In this document: positions 25,098 through 37,712 of the stretch, one piece after another
Numbering within the stretch: position 1 is the first letter of the stretch
Layout: the number at the start of each line of letters is the position of its first letter
Assembly (NCBI GenBank): GCA_010015655.1
Contig: ML976672.1
Span: 345,463-409,462, forward strand
DNA: 64,000 nt
DNA from: Bimuria novae-zelandiae CBS 107.79
Taxonomy: Eukaryota > Ascomycota > Dothideomycetes > Pleosporales > Didymosphaeriaceae
Reading direction: 5' to 3'
Notes under the pieces: model-generated
What the model saw: the letters and a program-made list of their open reading frames with translations, nothing else
Told to the model about the DNA's origin: nothing
Databases searched by the model: none
Program-made: the position numbers and the translations under genes

Positions 25098-26158
25098 GGC
25101 GGTGAGGGACTATGATTCATCGGTGGTATATATGCTCTGGGTAAGCATGCGCGCATAGTGTTAGACGTGACCAATGCTACATATGAACAGCATGAATAAC
25201 GGTATGCACCCAATGGCGCGCACGGTCACAGCTTCCCGCAGCCTGGGTTGGGTTTACCCGCGGTGACAGGTTTTTCCGCGCCGCAATCGTGAACTCGACA
25301 GCTGACTCAAGCCAGGAAGATGTGCACGGCGAGATCGCGATCGTTCACCAATGTGAAAAAGAGCGCGGTCCAGACGATGGCGGACCGAGGTGCTATGAGA
25401 TGAGGCTTCCGAATCCTGCCGCGTCGTTCTGTTCGCGGACTGCCCCTGCCGCGTGTGGTGATGGCACTTTCAGCATTGACACATCGACTTCCCCACCGAG
25501 GCGCCCGTACGGAGATATGCTCGCGCGATATGTAATGTCACTGGTGAACAACGGCGGAGGGGAGGCTGTGTCTTCTCTGCACGACAGAAAGCCGCCCGCC
25601 ATCGTGTTGAACGCCGTCGGCGAGCTACTGATGTAGAGTTTGTACCTGTGGAAGTCAGCGACGCTGGGGCGCCGGGGGCGGCATGCGTTTCACCACTGAA
25701 AAAACAGCACATTAAAGGCATGAATGCGATGCTGAGAGCATGTCATCCAGCTGCCGTCCGGAGAGTCCGTAGGCTACTCAGCATCAAATCTCCTTACTTC
25801 CGGACTGCGCGCCTGTTATTAATCCATCTCACCCCTCGATTGTGAAGAGACCCTTTTCGATGCACCCTCGACACCGATAACGGTTCATTGGCTGGCCAGC
25901 GTGCGTTCCTGCATATCCGCAACCCCTGGCGCCGTTCTCCACATCGCACCAAGCCATCCAACCGCCGTCCACCGCCCGTGGCCACTGCGCTCGCGAGCGC
26001 TTTGAGGGAACCAAATTCGGATAGGCGATCAGCACAGAGGCCGCTCCTGGGCCTCCTTTTACGCGCCTCTGGCGAGTCGCGACCATTCTCCCACCACCCT
26101 GGGCGAGCGAGCAACTTTGTGAACGATCATGACCTAGTGGGGAGGGCTAACCGCCGTT
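25098..26158. other. divergent intergenic region
   Basis: About 1060 bases between the starts of VPS37 (-) and the coiled-coil gene (+). Overlapping short ORFs on both strands (25289-25636, 25794-26114, 25888-26364) have no domains and are Arg/Pro-rich by composition. I take the region as two promoters and leaders. Confidence 0.45.
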
Positions 26159-29100
26159 ATGCAAGCCACAGAGGGAAAGCGCGAGGAGTCTCCTCTACGC
26201 GCGAGGCCTGCCTTCCTCGCTGCTCTGGCAATCCCTTCTTTTGCATCTTTCACTCGGGCGCAAGCTGTTGCGCCTGCACAGGAACCTCAAGTCGTCCAGT
26301 CCCCGGTGCGACGCAAGCCCCTCCCACCAGATTCGCCCATTGTAGGACGATATTCGCCGGCTGAATTGAAGAAAGGCACTGGGGTAGTACAAGATAACGG
26401 TACTAATATCCTTAATCGACCGCCGTACCAAGACCCTCGCCGCACAGGTGCACTGCCATCGCCTGCGTCCAGCATTGGCCTCGTTGACTTGATACCACGC
26501 AACCTCGACGAGTGAGTGCTTCCTCCGTTGTAAGCATTCACGGTGCTGACAGGCGCATCAGACAACCCCACGGTTACACTCCTGTAACAGCCACCGCACC
26601 GAGATATCCTGCTCGACAGAGCTCGCCGTCCTCATCATCGAGCAACAGCCGCGTTTCGTCAGGACCAATACAGAGGCATGACAGATCTGCCAGTAGCTTT
26701 CAAGCGCATCGACAGAGCAGAATAAAAGAGCTCAAGGCTGCGGCGAAAGGACAACACGCTCGGTCCCCTACCATGCCAAACATGCCAGTGTACAGCCCAT
26801 CAGACGTGCGCCAACCGAATTTGCGACTCAAGCTGGACGGTGTAACGGAAGACTTTATCGAAGACATCTACGAGACGGAAGACGACCGTGAAGAAGAACG
26901 CGCGAGGCCTGTGATGCCCAAATCCCCGGCCGGGGGTTTCACTTCATTCTTCGGCTGGAACGCAGCGAAACAAAACGGCGCCGAGTCGCCCACAACCACG
27001 TTCTCGGAAAGGTCATTATCTCCGGCCGCTTCCCCACGTTTCCCCAAGCAACCGAACATACCAGCCAAGACAAAGCCCACAGGGCTAAACATCCCGATGG
27101 CGAATTCGCTCTCACAACCATCCTACTTCAACGTTCCCGGAACGCCACTTCTGTCATCATCACCCCAAATGAACGCGCACGTCGAAGAGCTCGAGCGTGA
27201 GCTTCGCGAGGTCAGCTCCGAACTTGCTGCCTCTATACGGAGAGAGATGGAGCTGGAGGACGAGGTGGAGCGCTGGAAATCGGAAAACACGACCACGATG
27301 TCGGTCGACAACCGAAGGACGAGCGATTACTATTCCGACTCTGGCCACAGCTCCATTCGATTCCCCATTGGAGACCCGGAAAGCAAACTAGAGGAGGTGG
27401 AGACCCTGCGTAGGAAAGCAGAACAAGAGCGCGCAACACTGAAGGTGCAGATGGCAGAACGTCTATCAGAGGAATTGCGGAGGCGTCGTGACCTTGAAGA
27501 GCAGGTTCAGCAACTTGAAGACAAGGTCAGCGGTCCCTCTGGCAGCTCCGATACCAGCGGCTCCAGAGTGAAAGAACTAGAGGCCTCTTTACAGGATGCT
27601 CAAAGACGTTTGGCTGAAGAAAGACAGGTCAAGGAGAATTTCGAAGACCTACTGACAGCGCTGCGAGAAGAGCTTGAACAACACCGCAACGAGCGAGACA
27701 ACCTCCGCGACGAGGTAGTGCCGCAGTTACGGGCCCGTCTCGAAGGCTTAGAGTCAGAAGCCGCCGACACTCAAGGTCTCATGTACGAGACTACGCGTAT
27801 GCAGCAGGAAATTCAGCAGTTGCGAACAGAGAACCAGATGCTTGTCAACGCACGAAGGATGCAACAAGATGCGCCGCAACAGACTTCCCGCTTCCAACCC
27901 ATAGGAGCGATTGCCGAAGAGGGAGAACCCGTTCAGAAGACGAACCCGCGTGTTGGTTTATCAAGATCCAACTCTCTCGCCCGAAGCTCCGGTTTTGCTA
28001 GCAAAAGAGGGTCGCTGCAGCGGTCCAACTCAGTCAAGGATAAATCAGGAGCTGTATCACCGCTGGAGTCAACCATCGCGGGTAATCCAGTAAAGGAGCT
28101 CGAAGAGCAACGAGACGCCTTGCACAAAGCTTTGAAACACCTTCTACAACGGCAAGAAATGCAGCAGAGAGACTTTGAGAGGCGTATCAAAGAGTTGGAA
28201 GTCGAACGAGATAATGCTCTCAACCTCACCCCTCGCCGTACGGCTTTCCATAAGGAGGTCACCAACCTCAGAGGTGAGGTGAACTCGCTCCGGCGCAGAG
28301 CCGATGACGCACTTGAGCAGAAGTTTCAATGTGAGAACGGTCTCCGAGGACTGCGCATGGATCTGGATCGCGCTCAGCAAGAGACGTCTTCGCTTCGAGA
28401 ACTGCTGACCGAGAACGACATCACCATCCCGGAGATCCGTTTAGAGAATCGCCCGATTTCGCTAGGCAAGTCATATGACGAGTTACGAACCACACATGCT
28501 CTTTCTCTTGCTCGCATCAAGCAGATGGAGTCAGAAGATTCGCTAGGAGCCGCTGGTGCCGAGGCCGAACGAACCCTTGATCTGCTCAAACGAAGCATCT
28601 CGGACGCAGAAAATGAGCGTGACTTTGCGCAAAAGGAGGCCGAGTCGTATCGCCAGCAGGCACGCGCTCTGCAAAAGTCGGAGCTCGAACATCTTGGCAA
28701 GGAGCAGAAATTGAGCAATGAGTTGTTTGCAGCGGCAACTCGCATGGACGAACTGTCCAACAGGATACAGCAGCAATTGGAGTCCAACACAGCATTGCGT
28801 AAACGCCTTACTGACGCTGTGGTACGTGGCGAACAAGAGCAGTCGAAGTCTGCAGAAAAGATCATCGAACTGGAGCGACGACTCAAGTCTGCCGAGGAGA
28901 AGGTCGTGAGTGCTCAGCAGTCGTCAGAGGAGGCCATCTCAAAGCATGAGGAAGAAGTGAAGGTTCTTAAGGAGAGCAACACGACCCAACTGCGCCGCTC
29001 AAAGTCTGGTCTACTCAGCACTGCCCCTTTCTCGCCGAAGACGCCATCGTCGCCCGTGTTTGCACAGAAATCACCTCGCCTTAGCCTGACCACAACCGGG

Positions 29101-29404
29101 CCTGCGATGTCCATGGCGGAAGCCACTAGGACTGAGCTTCTTGAGAAGCGTGTAGTAGAGCTCGAGAAGGCCTTGAGAGATGCTGACCACGAAATGGAAG
29201 AAGTGGTCGGCCGAATGAACATGGCACAGATCGAGGTTGCGGACCTTCAGTTCCAAAAGTAAGTGAAGACTAGGTGGTGACACAAGACCTGTCTAACCTG
29301 TGCGTAGGGATGAAGCTATGAGGCAAACCAGGAAGCTGCAGGCCGATATTGTCGCCGAACGCGAAAAGGTTCAACTTCTCATGACGATGACCGACCAAGC
29401 ATAA
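26159..29404 (+). CDS. long coiled-coil protein
   Basis: Three exons: 26159-26511, 26562-29258 and 29308-29404; 1048 aa. Intron 1 is 50 bases, with GCTGAC 12 bases before the CAG; an AG at 26551-26552 also keeps frame and would add three residues. Intron 2 is 49 bases. The N-terminal 200 residues are Ser/Pro/Arg-rich and probably disordered, with an RKPLPPDSPIVGRYSPAEL block near 55-73. Long heptad-rich segments fill much of about 235-850 and return near the C-terminus (VVELEKALRDADHEMEEVV), broken by Ser-rich linkers. It resembles fungal proteins annotated as M-protein-repeat or myosin-tail-like, a label based on coiled coil only. A scaffold or polarity role is possible but unproven. The start codon is the least certain part. 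Confidence 0.77.
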
Positions 29405-30954
29405 ACATCTGACGAAATCGATGCCGGACATTCGACAGGACCACCAACATTACTTACTCGACTATTATCTTAAAATTCTATGCAGATACGCCCGTATCTG
29501 CCCTTTTTGGGAACCGACCTTTACATCTGGCGTTTGTTGAACATTGCATTTACACCGGAGCAAGGGTAATATTCTTGCCTCACTTCACAAGGAATGGCCC
29601 CTCGCCTAGGCGATTGCCGGTGACAGAGAGTATCTCATCGTCTTCGGACGCATTCGACAGCCGTTGCGGATGACCCGGGTTTGGTCACCAGTTCTATACC
29701 CTTCCTTTGGCGGCCGCTGTACGCAGCGAAGCTTTGTTGTTCTAGCATTGTATTACCGCCCGATCAGCGTGTTATTGTTGTATATAATGAGTTAATGGCT
29801 GGATGCTTCTCATCGGTGGGAGAGGAGGTGTACTAGTAAAGAGGCCAATCGAAACACTGCCGTGCGCAGATATATCTTGATTCTTACGTGTTGGTGACTG
29901 GTGAATTGTATGCATGTGACATACTATGTAGGTCAGACGGGAGCGAGACACCTGTGGAGCGGTTTGACAGGCGTAGCTCCAGTAAGTGCCGTGGGACAAT
30001 ATAAGATCGCCGCCCGTTTGGAACCATACGGTCTATCGAATCAATAGACGGTGGTTGTACGAGTGCATGCTTCTGGAAGGAGTCGTAGGGCTTGGTGCAT
30101 GCAGTCAGCGCGTTAGCTAGCCAGTCGATGCCTAAAGCTGTGGGTCGCACAGTGTGCCTTGCGAATATGCACGAAGCCTGTCGTCTAAGGTGGCCTCGCT
30201 CGTGCGTGCTGGTGTAGGACGGCGGTGAGTTAATAGAAACGTGGTAGTTCCGCATCAGCGCAGATTCTAGGACCGGCGAAAGGAAACGAACTCGCACGTG
30301 GCGCGGCCCACAAAGTCTATTCCAGAGGCATAGAAGCGTGACAATGTGCTCGTCGTGGGACCTCGGGCTTGGTTTGTCTGGTCAGGTTTGGGTGACTCTC
30401 GGCTTGCTATCGATACCGGTAGCCTCGATGTGTTTTGGAGCGGGGAGGGAGCACAGCGCTGCTGCGTAACGCAGGCGTGCAGAGCGTTGCGCAAGGACAT
30501 GCAGCACGCCATGGGAAGCAGACTCGGCGCACGGCTTGCCCATGGAGCCTCTGCATCTCGAGCCATGTGTGGTGAAGAACTCCGGCGACGCCTCTGCATT
30601 GGCCTTATTCGGCTAAGTGCTGCGCTAACCCACTCTTCCACTGGCGGTTTGAGAGTATCCCTGGCTTGCATTGGGAGCTTCAAGCGGTCCCCTCTCTCAT
30701 GTGCTCCTTTCTCCTCCGCCTCTCGCTGCTCACTCGTGGAACACTTCTCCTCTGTCTGCTGTGAGCTTGTTGACGACGGCCCCCGCGCCATCCTAGGAAG
30801 CTGCAAGCTGCCTGTTCCTGCCTGAAGCACCCCTACATCACGCCCCTCAATTGCGGCCACATCCTTCGCCGCACCATCCACACACCACGGCCGCCAGACA
30901 CCCGCGCCTTGAGGACGCCATCCCTGGGCTCCTCCATTATATTTGACGCCCGCT
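29405..30954. other. long intergenic region, COT1 promoter and 5' leader
   Basis: About 1.5 kb between two plus-strand genes. ORFs here (30346-30825 plus, 30267-31007 minus) are open by composition only. A long upstream region is usual for COT1 genes. CT-rich stretches near 30840-30940 just precede the start. Confidence 0.45.
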
Positions 30955-33043
30955 ATGAACCACCAGCAGCAGTCGCAGCAGCAGCAGCAGCAGGGCAACC
31001 GCCTCAATCTTGCATTTGGCTTCGGCGGCGGCGGTGACCGACAGCAGTTTCAAAACGATGGTCGTGCCTTCCCGACCACGCCCTCGACCTTTCCCCAGCC
31101 CGTTCACCAGCAAGAGGTCTGGGGTGCACAGCAGGGCAATGGTTACGGCAATGGGTACTTCATGAACCCGTATCAACAGGCTCAATATCAGGGACAACAG
31201 GGCAATCTGCAGGCTCCAAACTCTGGACGATTCAATGAAGCTGCCAACGGTCTCGCTCAGCAGTTCCAGCAGCAGCATCTCGGCGGGAGTGGTCGTTCTG
31301 GGAGTCCGTACAGCGGCCGTCAGCCCTCGCCGAGCCAGCAGCGGCCCCGAACTGCTGACAACAGGGGCTTTCAATATGGAGGAGGATATGGTCATCAACC
31401 GCGATCGCCTTCTCTTAATGACGAGGAACCTCCACCAAAGACACCGGAAAAGTACTCCGACAATGTGCTGCGCCAGGCCAAGGTGTCGATCAACCTTGTG
31501 AGCACCTTCTTCAAGGACAGTGTTCAGCGGGCGCGGGACCGCAACCAAAGGTACGTCAAATCTGGGCAATGTACTATAGGCCTTGGCTAACGTAGAACAG
31601 GGCTCTCGAACTCGAGTCGATTATGAAGGAGCCCTCGATATCCGACAACCGCAAAGCTCAGAAAGAGCAATCCATGCGAAAACAAGAAGCCGAATACCTC
31701 CGTTTCTTGCGAACCAAGGAGCGACCCGAGAACTTCTCCACCCTCAAGATTATTGGAAAGGGTGCTTTCGGAGAGGTCAAGCTGGTGCAAAGAAGGAACG
31801 ATGGCAAGATCTACGCTCTCAAGTCGCTTGTCAAGGCCGAGATGGTTTGTCCAATGTCTTGCTCTGCCACATACGCACTGCTCTAACCGTCCGCAGTTCA
31901 AAAAGGACCAGCTCGCTCACGTCCGCTCGGAGCGCGATATTCTCGCTGAGTCAGACAGCCCGTGGGTCGTCAAGCTGCACACGACTTTCCAGGACAGCAC
32001 CTTCCTTTACATGCTCATGGAGTTCTTGCCTGGTGGTGATTTAATGACCATGTTAATCAAGTACGAAATCTTTACCGAAGATATCACGCGCTTCTACATG
32101 GCTGAGATCACTCTTGCCATAGAAGCTGTCCACAAGCTTGGTTTCATCCATCGGTATGATATCTTCCTTCTTGCCTTTTGATTCGATTGATACTAATTGG
32201 TCACAGTGACATCAAGCCCGACAATATTCTCTTAGACCGGGGCGGCCACATCAAGCTTACGGACTTTGGTCTGTCGACAGGTTTCCACAAAGAGCACGAG
32301 GCCGGTTACTACAAGAAGCTATTAGCCGGGGGCGCCCACAAGTCAAACCGGGAGAACAGGAACTCCATGAACCTCGACCAGATCCAGCTTACCGTCAGCA
32401 ACCGTGCACAGATCAACACCTGGAGAAAGTCCCGTCGCCAGCTGGCGTACTCCACAGTGGGTACTCCCGACTACATTGCGCCCGAAATTTTTAGTGGCCA
32501 GGGATACGACTACGGGTGTGATTGGTGGTCTGTCGGCACCATTATGTTTGAATGTCTTATCGGCTGGCCGCCGTTCTGTGCCGAGGAGCCGCATGACACA
32601 TACCGAAAGATTGTCGATTGGCCACGGAACCTGCACTTCCCTCCGGACCAACAGCTGGGAGCAGAGGCTGAAGACTTTGTGAAGCGGTGAGTATAATTTT
32701 GTTGATCCTTCCGTCAGCGAGTCATGCTAACTCGCGCTCTAGCTTGATTTGCGATGCCGAGCATCGTCTGGGCCGCATCGGTGGAGCCAGTGAGATCAAG
32801 CAACATCCCTTCTTCCGCGGTGTGCAGTGGGATAGTCTGCGCCGCATCCGCGCACCATTTGAACCAAAGCTGCAGTCCAACGTCGACACACAGTACTTCC
32901 CCATTGACGAGATTGACCAGAACGATACCAGCGCAGCGTTACGTGCACAGACAGCACAAGCGGGCGACGATGCGGCGGCGGAGATGAACCTGCCCTTTAT
33001 AGGTTACACGTACAAGCGCTTCGACGCTTACCGAGGAAATTAG
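30955..33043 (+). CDS. cot-1: NDR/LATS-family protein kinase COT1 (Cbk1/Orb6)
   Basis: Five exons: 30955-31550, 31601-31844, 31897-32153, 32207-32686, 32743-33043; 625 aa, the usual length for COT1. Residues 1-160 are Gln/Gly-rich. The MOB-binding N-terminal regulatory helix follows ([20 protein letters not shown]..). Kinase domain from about 244: GKGAFGEV loop, catalytic HRDIKPDN (366 on), DFGLS, and the long NDR insert ahead of the activation segment [13 protein letters not shown], with basic RKSRRQ. The C-terminal hydrophobic motif FIGYTYKRF (611-619) carries the phospho-Thr. In fungi this kinase, with MOB2 and the Ste20-type kinase POD6/Kic1, controls polar tip growth, septation and wall integrity. 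All four introns are 50-56 bases and three introns interrupt Arg codons in the same phase. Confidence 0.97.
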
Positions 33044-33777
33044 ATACCCAAGTCATACTGACTACGACGGTATAAGGCTATGATCGAGCTTTCTGGACCT
33101 GATGTTCGACTGAGAACCCTTAAAGAGATTTCTTACACTCCAATCGTTTCACTGGTGGGCGGCTGGGTATGCGCGATCATGTGCCCTGGCACTGCATGTT
33201 GATGGCTCCGCTCGTCTGCACTCACGAGCTGAATGGACAACTGTTGGGATGTTGGAGCATGGGTCATATCTGCAAGTCAAATGCATATGTTGCTGCTATG
33301 GGTGTGCTTCGCACGTTTGGCGTGTGGAGTGAGCTTCATTGTGTTTTTGTGATTCCGTCGCGCGCATCGTGGTTTGCAGCTTGCGATGACTTACTTGTAT
33401 TCTTCAGGGTGGCAACGGGAAGCGGGAGCTTCCTCGTTTGAAGCGGGTAAAGAGGTTTACACGGGCAAGCATATGGAACCTATGCGCACTCGGCGCAGGT
33501 CAAGAACTACCTGATCCGTGGAATAGAGGTGCTCTCGTTCGTGAACCGATGTATTCTGTATATGCAGAATGTGATGCCTTGCTCGCTATGTGATATCCGC
33601 TCCTAACCCATGTACACCGTGAACTCCTTATGCGGGTCGCCTGGCAATGCTGCTGCGGTACCAGGTCGTCTCATCGCCGTACTCCGCCCATGCTTCCCAT
33701 GCTAGCTATCCGTCGCCCTCATAACCGTTTATCGTCTTCCCTCCGCCTTCCAGCTCCCTCGCCCACGTCGGAATGCT
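33044..33777. other. 3' region between COT1 and RPB12
   Basis: About 730 bases between converging genes. It holds the presumed 3' UTRs. The ORF at 33169-33441 has no domain or signal and is considered spurious. Confidence 0.45.
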
Positions 33778-34092
33778 CTATCGCGCCTCGAACTGCACCA
33801 TCCTGTGTACCTCGTTAGCCCAGCCCTCCATACCCCATCTACCCCATCCTTTTCCCTCTCCTAAAGCAAGAGTGTGTGCGGCGGGTCTGGCTTACCGGTT
33901 CGTCCGCTTCTTATACAGCACGCGGTGTCCGCAGTTGCGGCACCGGATGGGCTCGCCGCGCTTGAGCTGTACGTCGCCGTCACAGTCGCCGCACGTGTAG
34001 CTCACCGCGCGCGAGTGGATGTCGATGGTGGAGGCGTCGGCGGCGGCGCCTGTGGAGGGTTGCTGTGCGCCGCTGGTGGTGTAGCCAGACAT
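33778..34092 (-). CDS. RPB12: RNA polymerase I/II/III shared subunit RPABC4 (Rpb12)
   Basis: Exon 1 is 34092-33896 and exon 2 only 25 bases, 33802-33778, with a 93-base intron (donor GTAAGC, branch GCTAAC, acceptor ACAG); 73 aa. Without splicing the protein would stop after KKRTNR. With it, the tail becomes RMVQFEAR, the near-invariant end of this family. The zinc ribbon has Cys pairs in YTCGDC and RCRNC, followed by GHRVLYKKR. It is a core component of all three nuclear RNA polymerases, sitting near the RPB3/RPB10/RPB11 assembly platform. The N-terminal 25 residues are a variable Ala/Ser/Thr-rich tail. Confidence 0.94.
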
Positions 34093-34316
34093 GGTTGCGG
34101 AAGAGATTTTAGAGTGGAGTGTGTGGTTCGCTAGAGGGGTGCGATGGCGGGGGGAGAGGTGGCGGTTTATAAGTGGTTTGCGGGAGAGTGTAGAAGGTGG
34201 GTGTTGCTGTATGGAAAGCGGTCTGGTGGTGAGATATATTTTTTGGGTGAGCTGTCGCGTCGAGGGCCGCTGTGGCGCTGTGGCGCTGCGGCGCGTGCTT
34301 TCCCGGCAGTTGGGAC

Positions 34317-34380
34317 TAGGGATGCCGCGTACCGTTACCAATTACGGTATTACGGTAATGCGTTACGGTAATTACGGTAC
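34317..34380 (+). repeat. hAT-like terminal fragment with subterminal repeats
   Basis: Begins TAGGGATGCCGCGTACC, like the TAGGGATG ends of the MITE at 41199, then repeats GGTAATTACGGTA-type words in both orientations. No matching second end was found nearby. Confidence 0.5.
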
Positions 34381-34449
34381 AGAAATCGATGGCTCGTAAT
34401 GCCAAGGCGGGTAATTGCTGCCAGGAAAATAACTTCGACAGGAGCAGCT

Positions 34450-35070
34450 AAACGTAACTAGAGCGAGCATAGATTTCTCTATAATAAAGTACGTAATCGT
34501 CTTGTCAATGCCTGGGTCAAAAAGCTAGTGTTTTATTATTATAACCTGCGCATTCGCAACTTAATTACGGCTAAGGATGCCCCAGTTTTTCGACCTGTTA
34601 TTTTCTTCGAAAAGGAGTGGTGTATTAACAAAAAAAGGGACTATAGACTCGCAGGTCTATATTCAGCATATCCTGCCTCATATCTCTGCCTTTCGGCAGG
34701 AGTACGAGCGTAGAGCTGGCAAGGAGTTCATGTACATAGAAGATAACGCGACTATACACACCTTAAAATTAACTATAGCTACCCTTAAGGCTTAGGGGAC
34801 TCTTAGGAGCTAGTAGCTAGCTAACTCTTTAGATCTTAACCTTACTAAAAACGTATAGTAACTACTTAAGTACAGAATTTAGAAGCGCTTTCTAAAGACT
34901 TAACGCTAAGATAATGTAGTATTTAAAAGAAGAGTAGCAAAAGATTATAGTTAAAAACTATAAGAAATACTTTAAATTAATAAAAAAGCGTTATTAGGCT
35001 ATAATATAGGCTAGTAAAAGATATATAAAGTAGCAGTATAGCTTACGTTATATTTAATTATGTAAGCAGC
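34450..35070 (+). pseudogene. Tc1/mariner-type transposase remnant
   Basis: From 34577 one frame reads KKGTIDSQVYIQHILPHI, then the catalytic block YIEDNATIHTLKL, then past several TAG/TAA stops ANSLDLN and a LLKYRI..KRFLKT tail, the counterpart of the family's SPDLNPIENVW motif. Stops fit C-to-T change. This is a different transposase from the one at 1697-17826. It is an isolated patch of RIP inside the gene island, next to a hAT-like end and a solo LTR. Confidence 0.77.
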
Positions 35071-35180
35071 ACAGAGATATGTCACATGACGACACTAGTC
35101 TCATGAGTCAGCTCTATCTCTATATACGAGCCTCTGATCACTCCATGTACACACAACACAACACAGAACAACACACAGAG

Positions 35181-35403
35181 TGTAATGAGGTAAGCGCCCC
35201 GCTTACTAAGCCAATACTATGTGACTTCCTCACCTGCACCAAAAGGTACGCACGAGAATACTTAAGCCAAGTATTACTCGTATAGTATAATATATATAGG
35301 ATATGCTAGGGTCAGCCACTAGCGCTAGTGTTTGATCCTAGCCTAGCCGGAACCTCTATAAGCGAGAGAAGGCCACGTGTTCGACCGTGCCTACCTCGTT
35401 ACA
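35181..35403 (+). mobile_element. solo LTR, family D, unmutated
   Basis: 223 bases, begins TGTAATGAGGTAAGC and ends CTACCTCGTTACA, flanked by CAGAG on both sides (35176-35180 and 35404-35408). It differs from the copy at 61007-61229 at a single base, so it is very recent and untouched by RIP. Confidence 0.93.
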
Positions 35404-35408
35404 CAGAG

Positions 35409-37712
35409 CAACTCAGACAATTACACACACAATATACTACCTTCACACATACCACCCACCTGCTTACAAATTACTATTAAAATTTAACGCTACTTACTTA
35501 CAACACTAAAGCTCCTATAACGAGTTTCTCCGGCGCTACAACTCCGTACAAGGATACGGGGTGTAATATCATCGGCATCCTTTACCGGACAACCGACCAG
35601 CGGCATAGGAGTCTAGAAGCGTTACAGGCACTCAAATCGTGGCAGGTACGTGATTCTGGTGCGATGCGATAGCTGGTTCACACAAAGATGTAGATGTTGT
35701 ACCTGCGTACAAGTCGTTCGCCAGTCATCGCGGGTACCACCATCGCGGCAACAATGGCGAGGCGAAGTACATGGTATACTTGAAAAATATTGAGCTTGAG
35801 ATATGGAGTTATAGCGAGAGGATAGCTGAGCTGAAATGGAGTTCTTCTTTAATCGCCCGTTGATGCACGACACAGGCATTTTCAGCATTCCCGCATCATC
35901 GCATATTCGTTCCTAGACCCTATCGCAGAGTGAGCAGAGCGTGAGCAAGGGTGAAATGTCGTCGCTCGGTTACGAGAGACGTCGAGATGTCGAGGACGGG
36001 GTGTAGATAGCTGTCATAGCTACCGGTGAGTATGGAAGTACTCGACGGCGGTGGAGACGTAGTATGACAGGAAAAGTAGCGTCACACCATGCTGCGTCAG
36101 GGGCGAGGGGCGGGCTACTGTCATGTTGACATTCCCTCAACTCCTTAATGTCATGGCATGCTACTATGTGTTGGTCGGTGTCATTTCACTTCTGCGGACT
36201 GAGTTTAATGAGCGCAGCACAGTGTCGTTCGAGTAGAGCGGCTGTAAAGCAACACCTATGCCTACGGTGGTGATGCAACGCAGTCACCTAGACTGTATCT
36301 AATACGCTTGGTGGAACGAGGCATTCGTCAGCCCTCTGCGTTCACGGTGACGATAACAGCGATAAGCTTTTTCTCTGGGTCTCCAAGATGCGTGATGTGC
36401 GGTATTGCGTTGGGGGTGCCCATAAAACACGGAACTAAGGCGTGGTTGATGGTGCGCATTCAAGTCGTTATGCCATTTGCTTGCTCATCGGACAAACAAT
36501 GATTTATGAATAGTAATGGATGGAAAGATTTGCAATATTATATAAGCCACGCTAGGGGAGACCCCTTTCCACGCGGTTCCCCCACTTGCACAGTGTCAGT
36601 CTGTATCATAATATGCCACGCTCCAGACTGTCGCACTGCCACTGGAGCTATTGAAACCCCCCGTGCCAAGGATCGTGGACTGCCAAACCTGGAGTTCCGG
36701 AGCCTCCATTTCGTTTCGCTTATGGAGGGTCCATGACTGGCATTGAGGACCCACCGCACGTGCACCGACGGAATTAAGCTTCGCAATTTTCCCAGGTTCA
36801 CCTGGGATGGTCAGCTGCGCCGTTATAATTTTCACATGAATCAGTTTTGGACATGAAGAGAATGCTCGGAAATTGATTGGGCATGGAGACAACTTCCACC
36901 ATTCCTACACTAAGGAGATAACGCGGAGATCTTGTTGTGCTTATCTTAGCGTTGACACAATTGCGAACATCCGAAAATTTTTGACCGCCTGGAAGCCTAC
37001 GGCACGCAAGAGTAGGCACACCAAGGATGACCACGCGTTAGGTGATGAGGCAGGCAGTGTGCCAAAGATTTTGGCTCATCTGGGCAGTTTCACCTCGAGG
37101 CGAGGGTCATGGAGTTGCTTTTCGTCGCCTTGCGGTAAGTAACGACGGATGACCACAAGAATTGGAGCTATGCACTCTTCTTATCACCTAGAGTACTCGC
37201 CTGCCGTCTTCCCGTTCGAGACTCCAGAACTCGTCTTAGGCGAACTCCCCCGGTCTCACGAACGCCGGCTGAGACACAGCGCCTAGCAGGCGTGGGCATG
37301 AAAGCAGTTGTCAAAGCATAGCTTCAAAACACCGTGGTAAAGCATCTATATGATGCAACGCGTAGCGACCCCCACAAAATGCGGGCTTCTCTCAATTTTC
37401 TCCGCTTCAACGCGGAAGTCCACGATACTTGGCAGCAGCTTCGCGACGCACTATATGACTAGTGGCCGTCAAAGATCAGCTCCAAACCCACAATAATCTG
37501 GACCCTTGGAAATTTCTGAACCTGAGGAAGGTCCACCCTAATCGCCATCTCCAGGACCGTGCTGTGCTCCACTATCGTGCCCCTCATAAAGGCGGAAGCC
37601 CACAATGGTTGTCAGGCCCTATTCTCTCCTCCCATTGTCCTCCTCAGCCTGTCTTTACTTTTGATACCCTCTCCTCTCCACTCCTCTTAAGTTTTATTTT
37701 ATCGCAGAGAAA
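35409..37712. other. gene-free interval with mannitol dehydrogenase promoter
   Basis: About 2.3 kb of normal composition with only short ORFs on both strands (for example 36506-36736 and 36596-36892), none with a domain, signal or spliceable continuation. The last 100 bases (37613-37712) are CT-rich, as in a typical fungal core promoter, and end in AAAATG. Confidence 0.45.

Noticed and set aside
25289..25636. ORF of 115 codons between VPS37 and the coiled-coil gene
   Set aside because: No domain; the opposite strand is equally open; lies in a promoter-like interval.
26512..26552. 41-base version of intron 1 in the coiled-coil gene
   Set aside because: The AG at 26551 is only three bases after the likely branch adenosine (GCTGAC); the CAG at 26559-26561 is better placed and also keeps frame.
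30346..30825. ORF of 159 codons upstream of COT1
   Set aside because: Opposite strand is open for 246 codons over the same GC-rich DNA; no recognisable motif on either.
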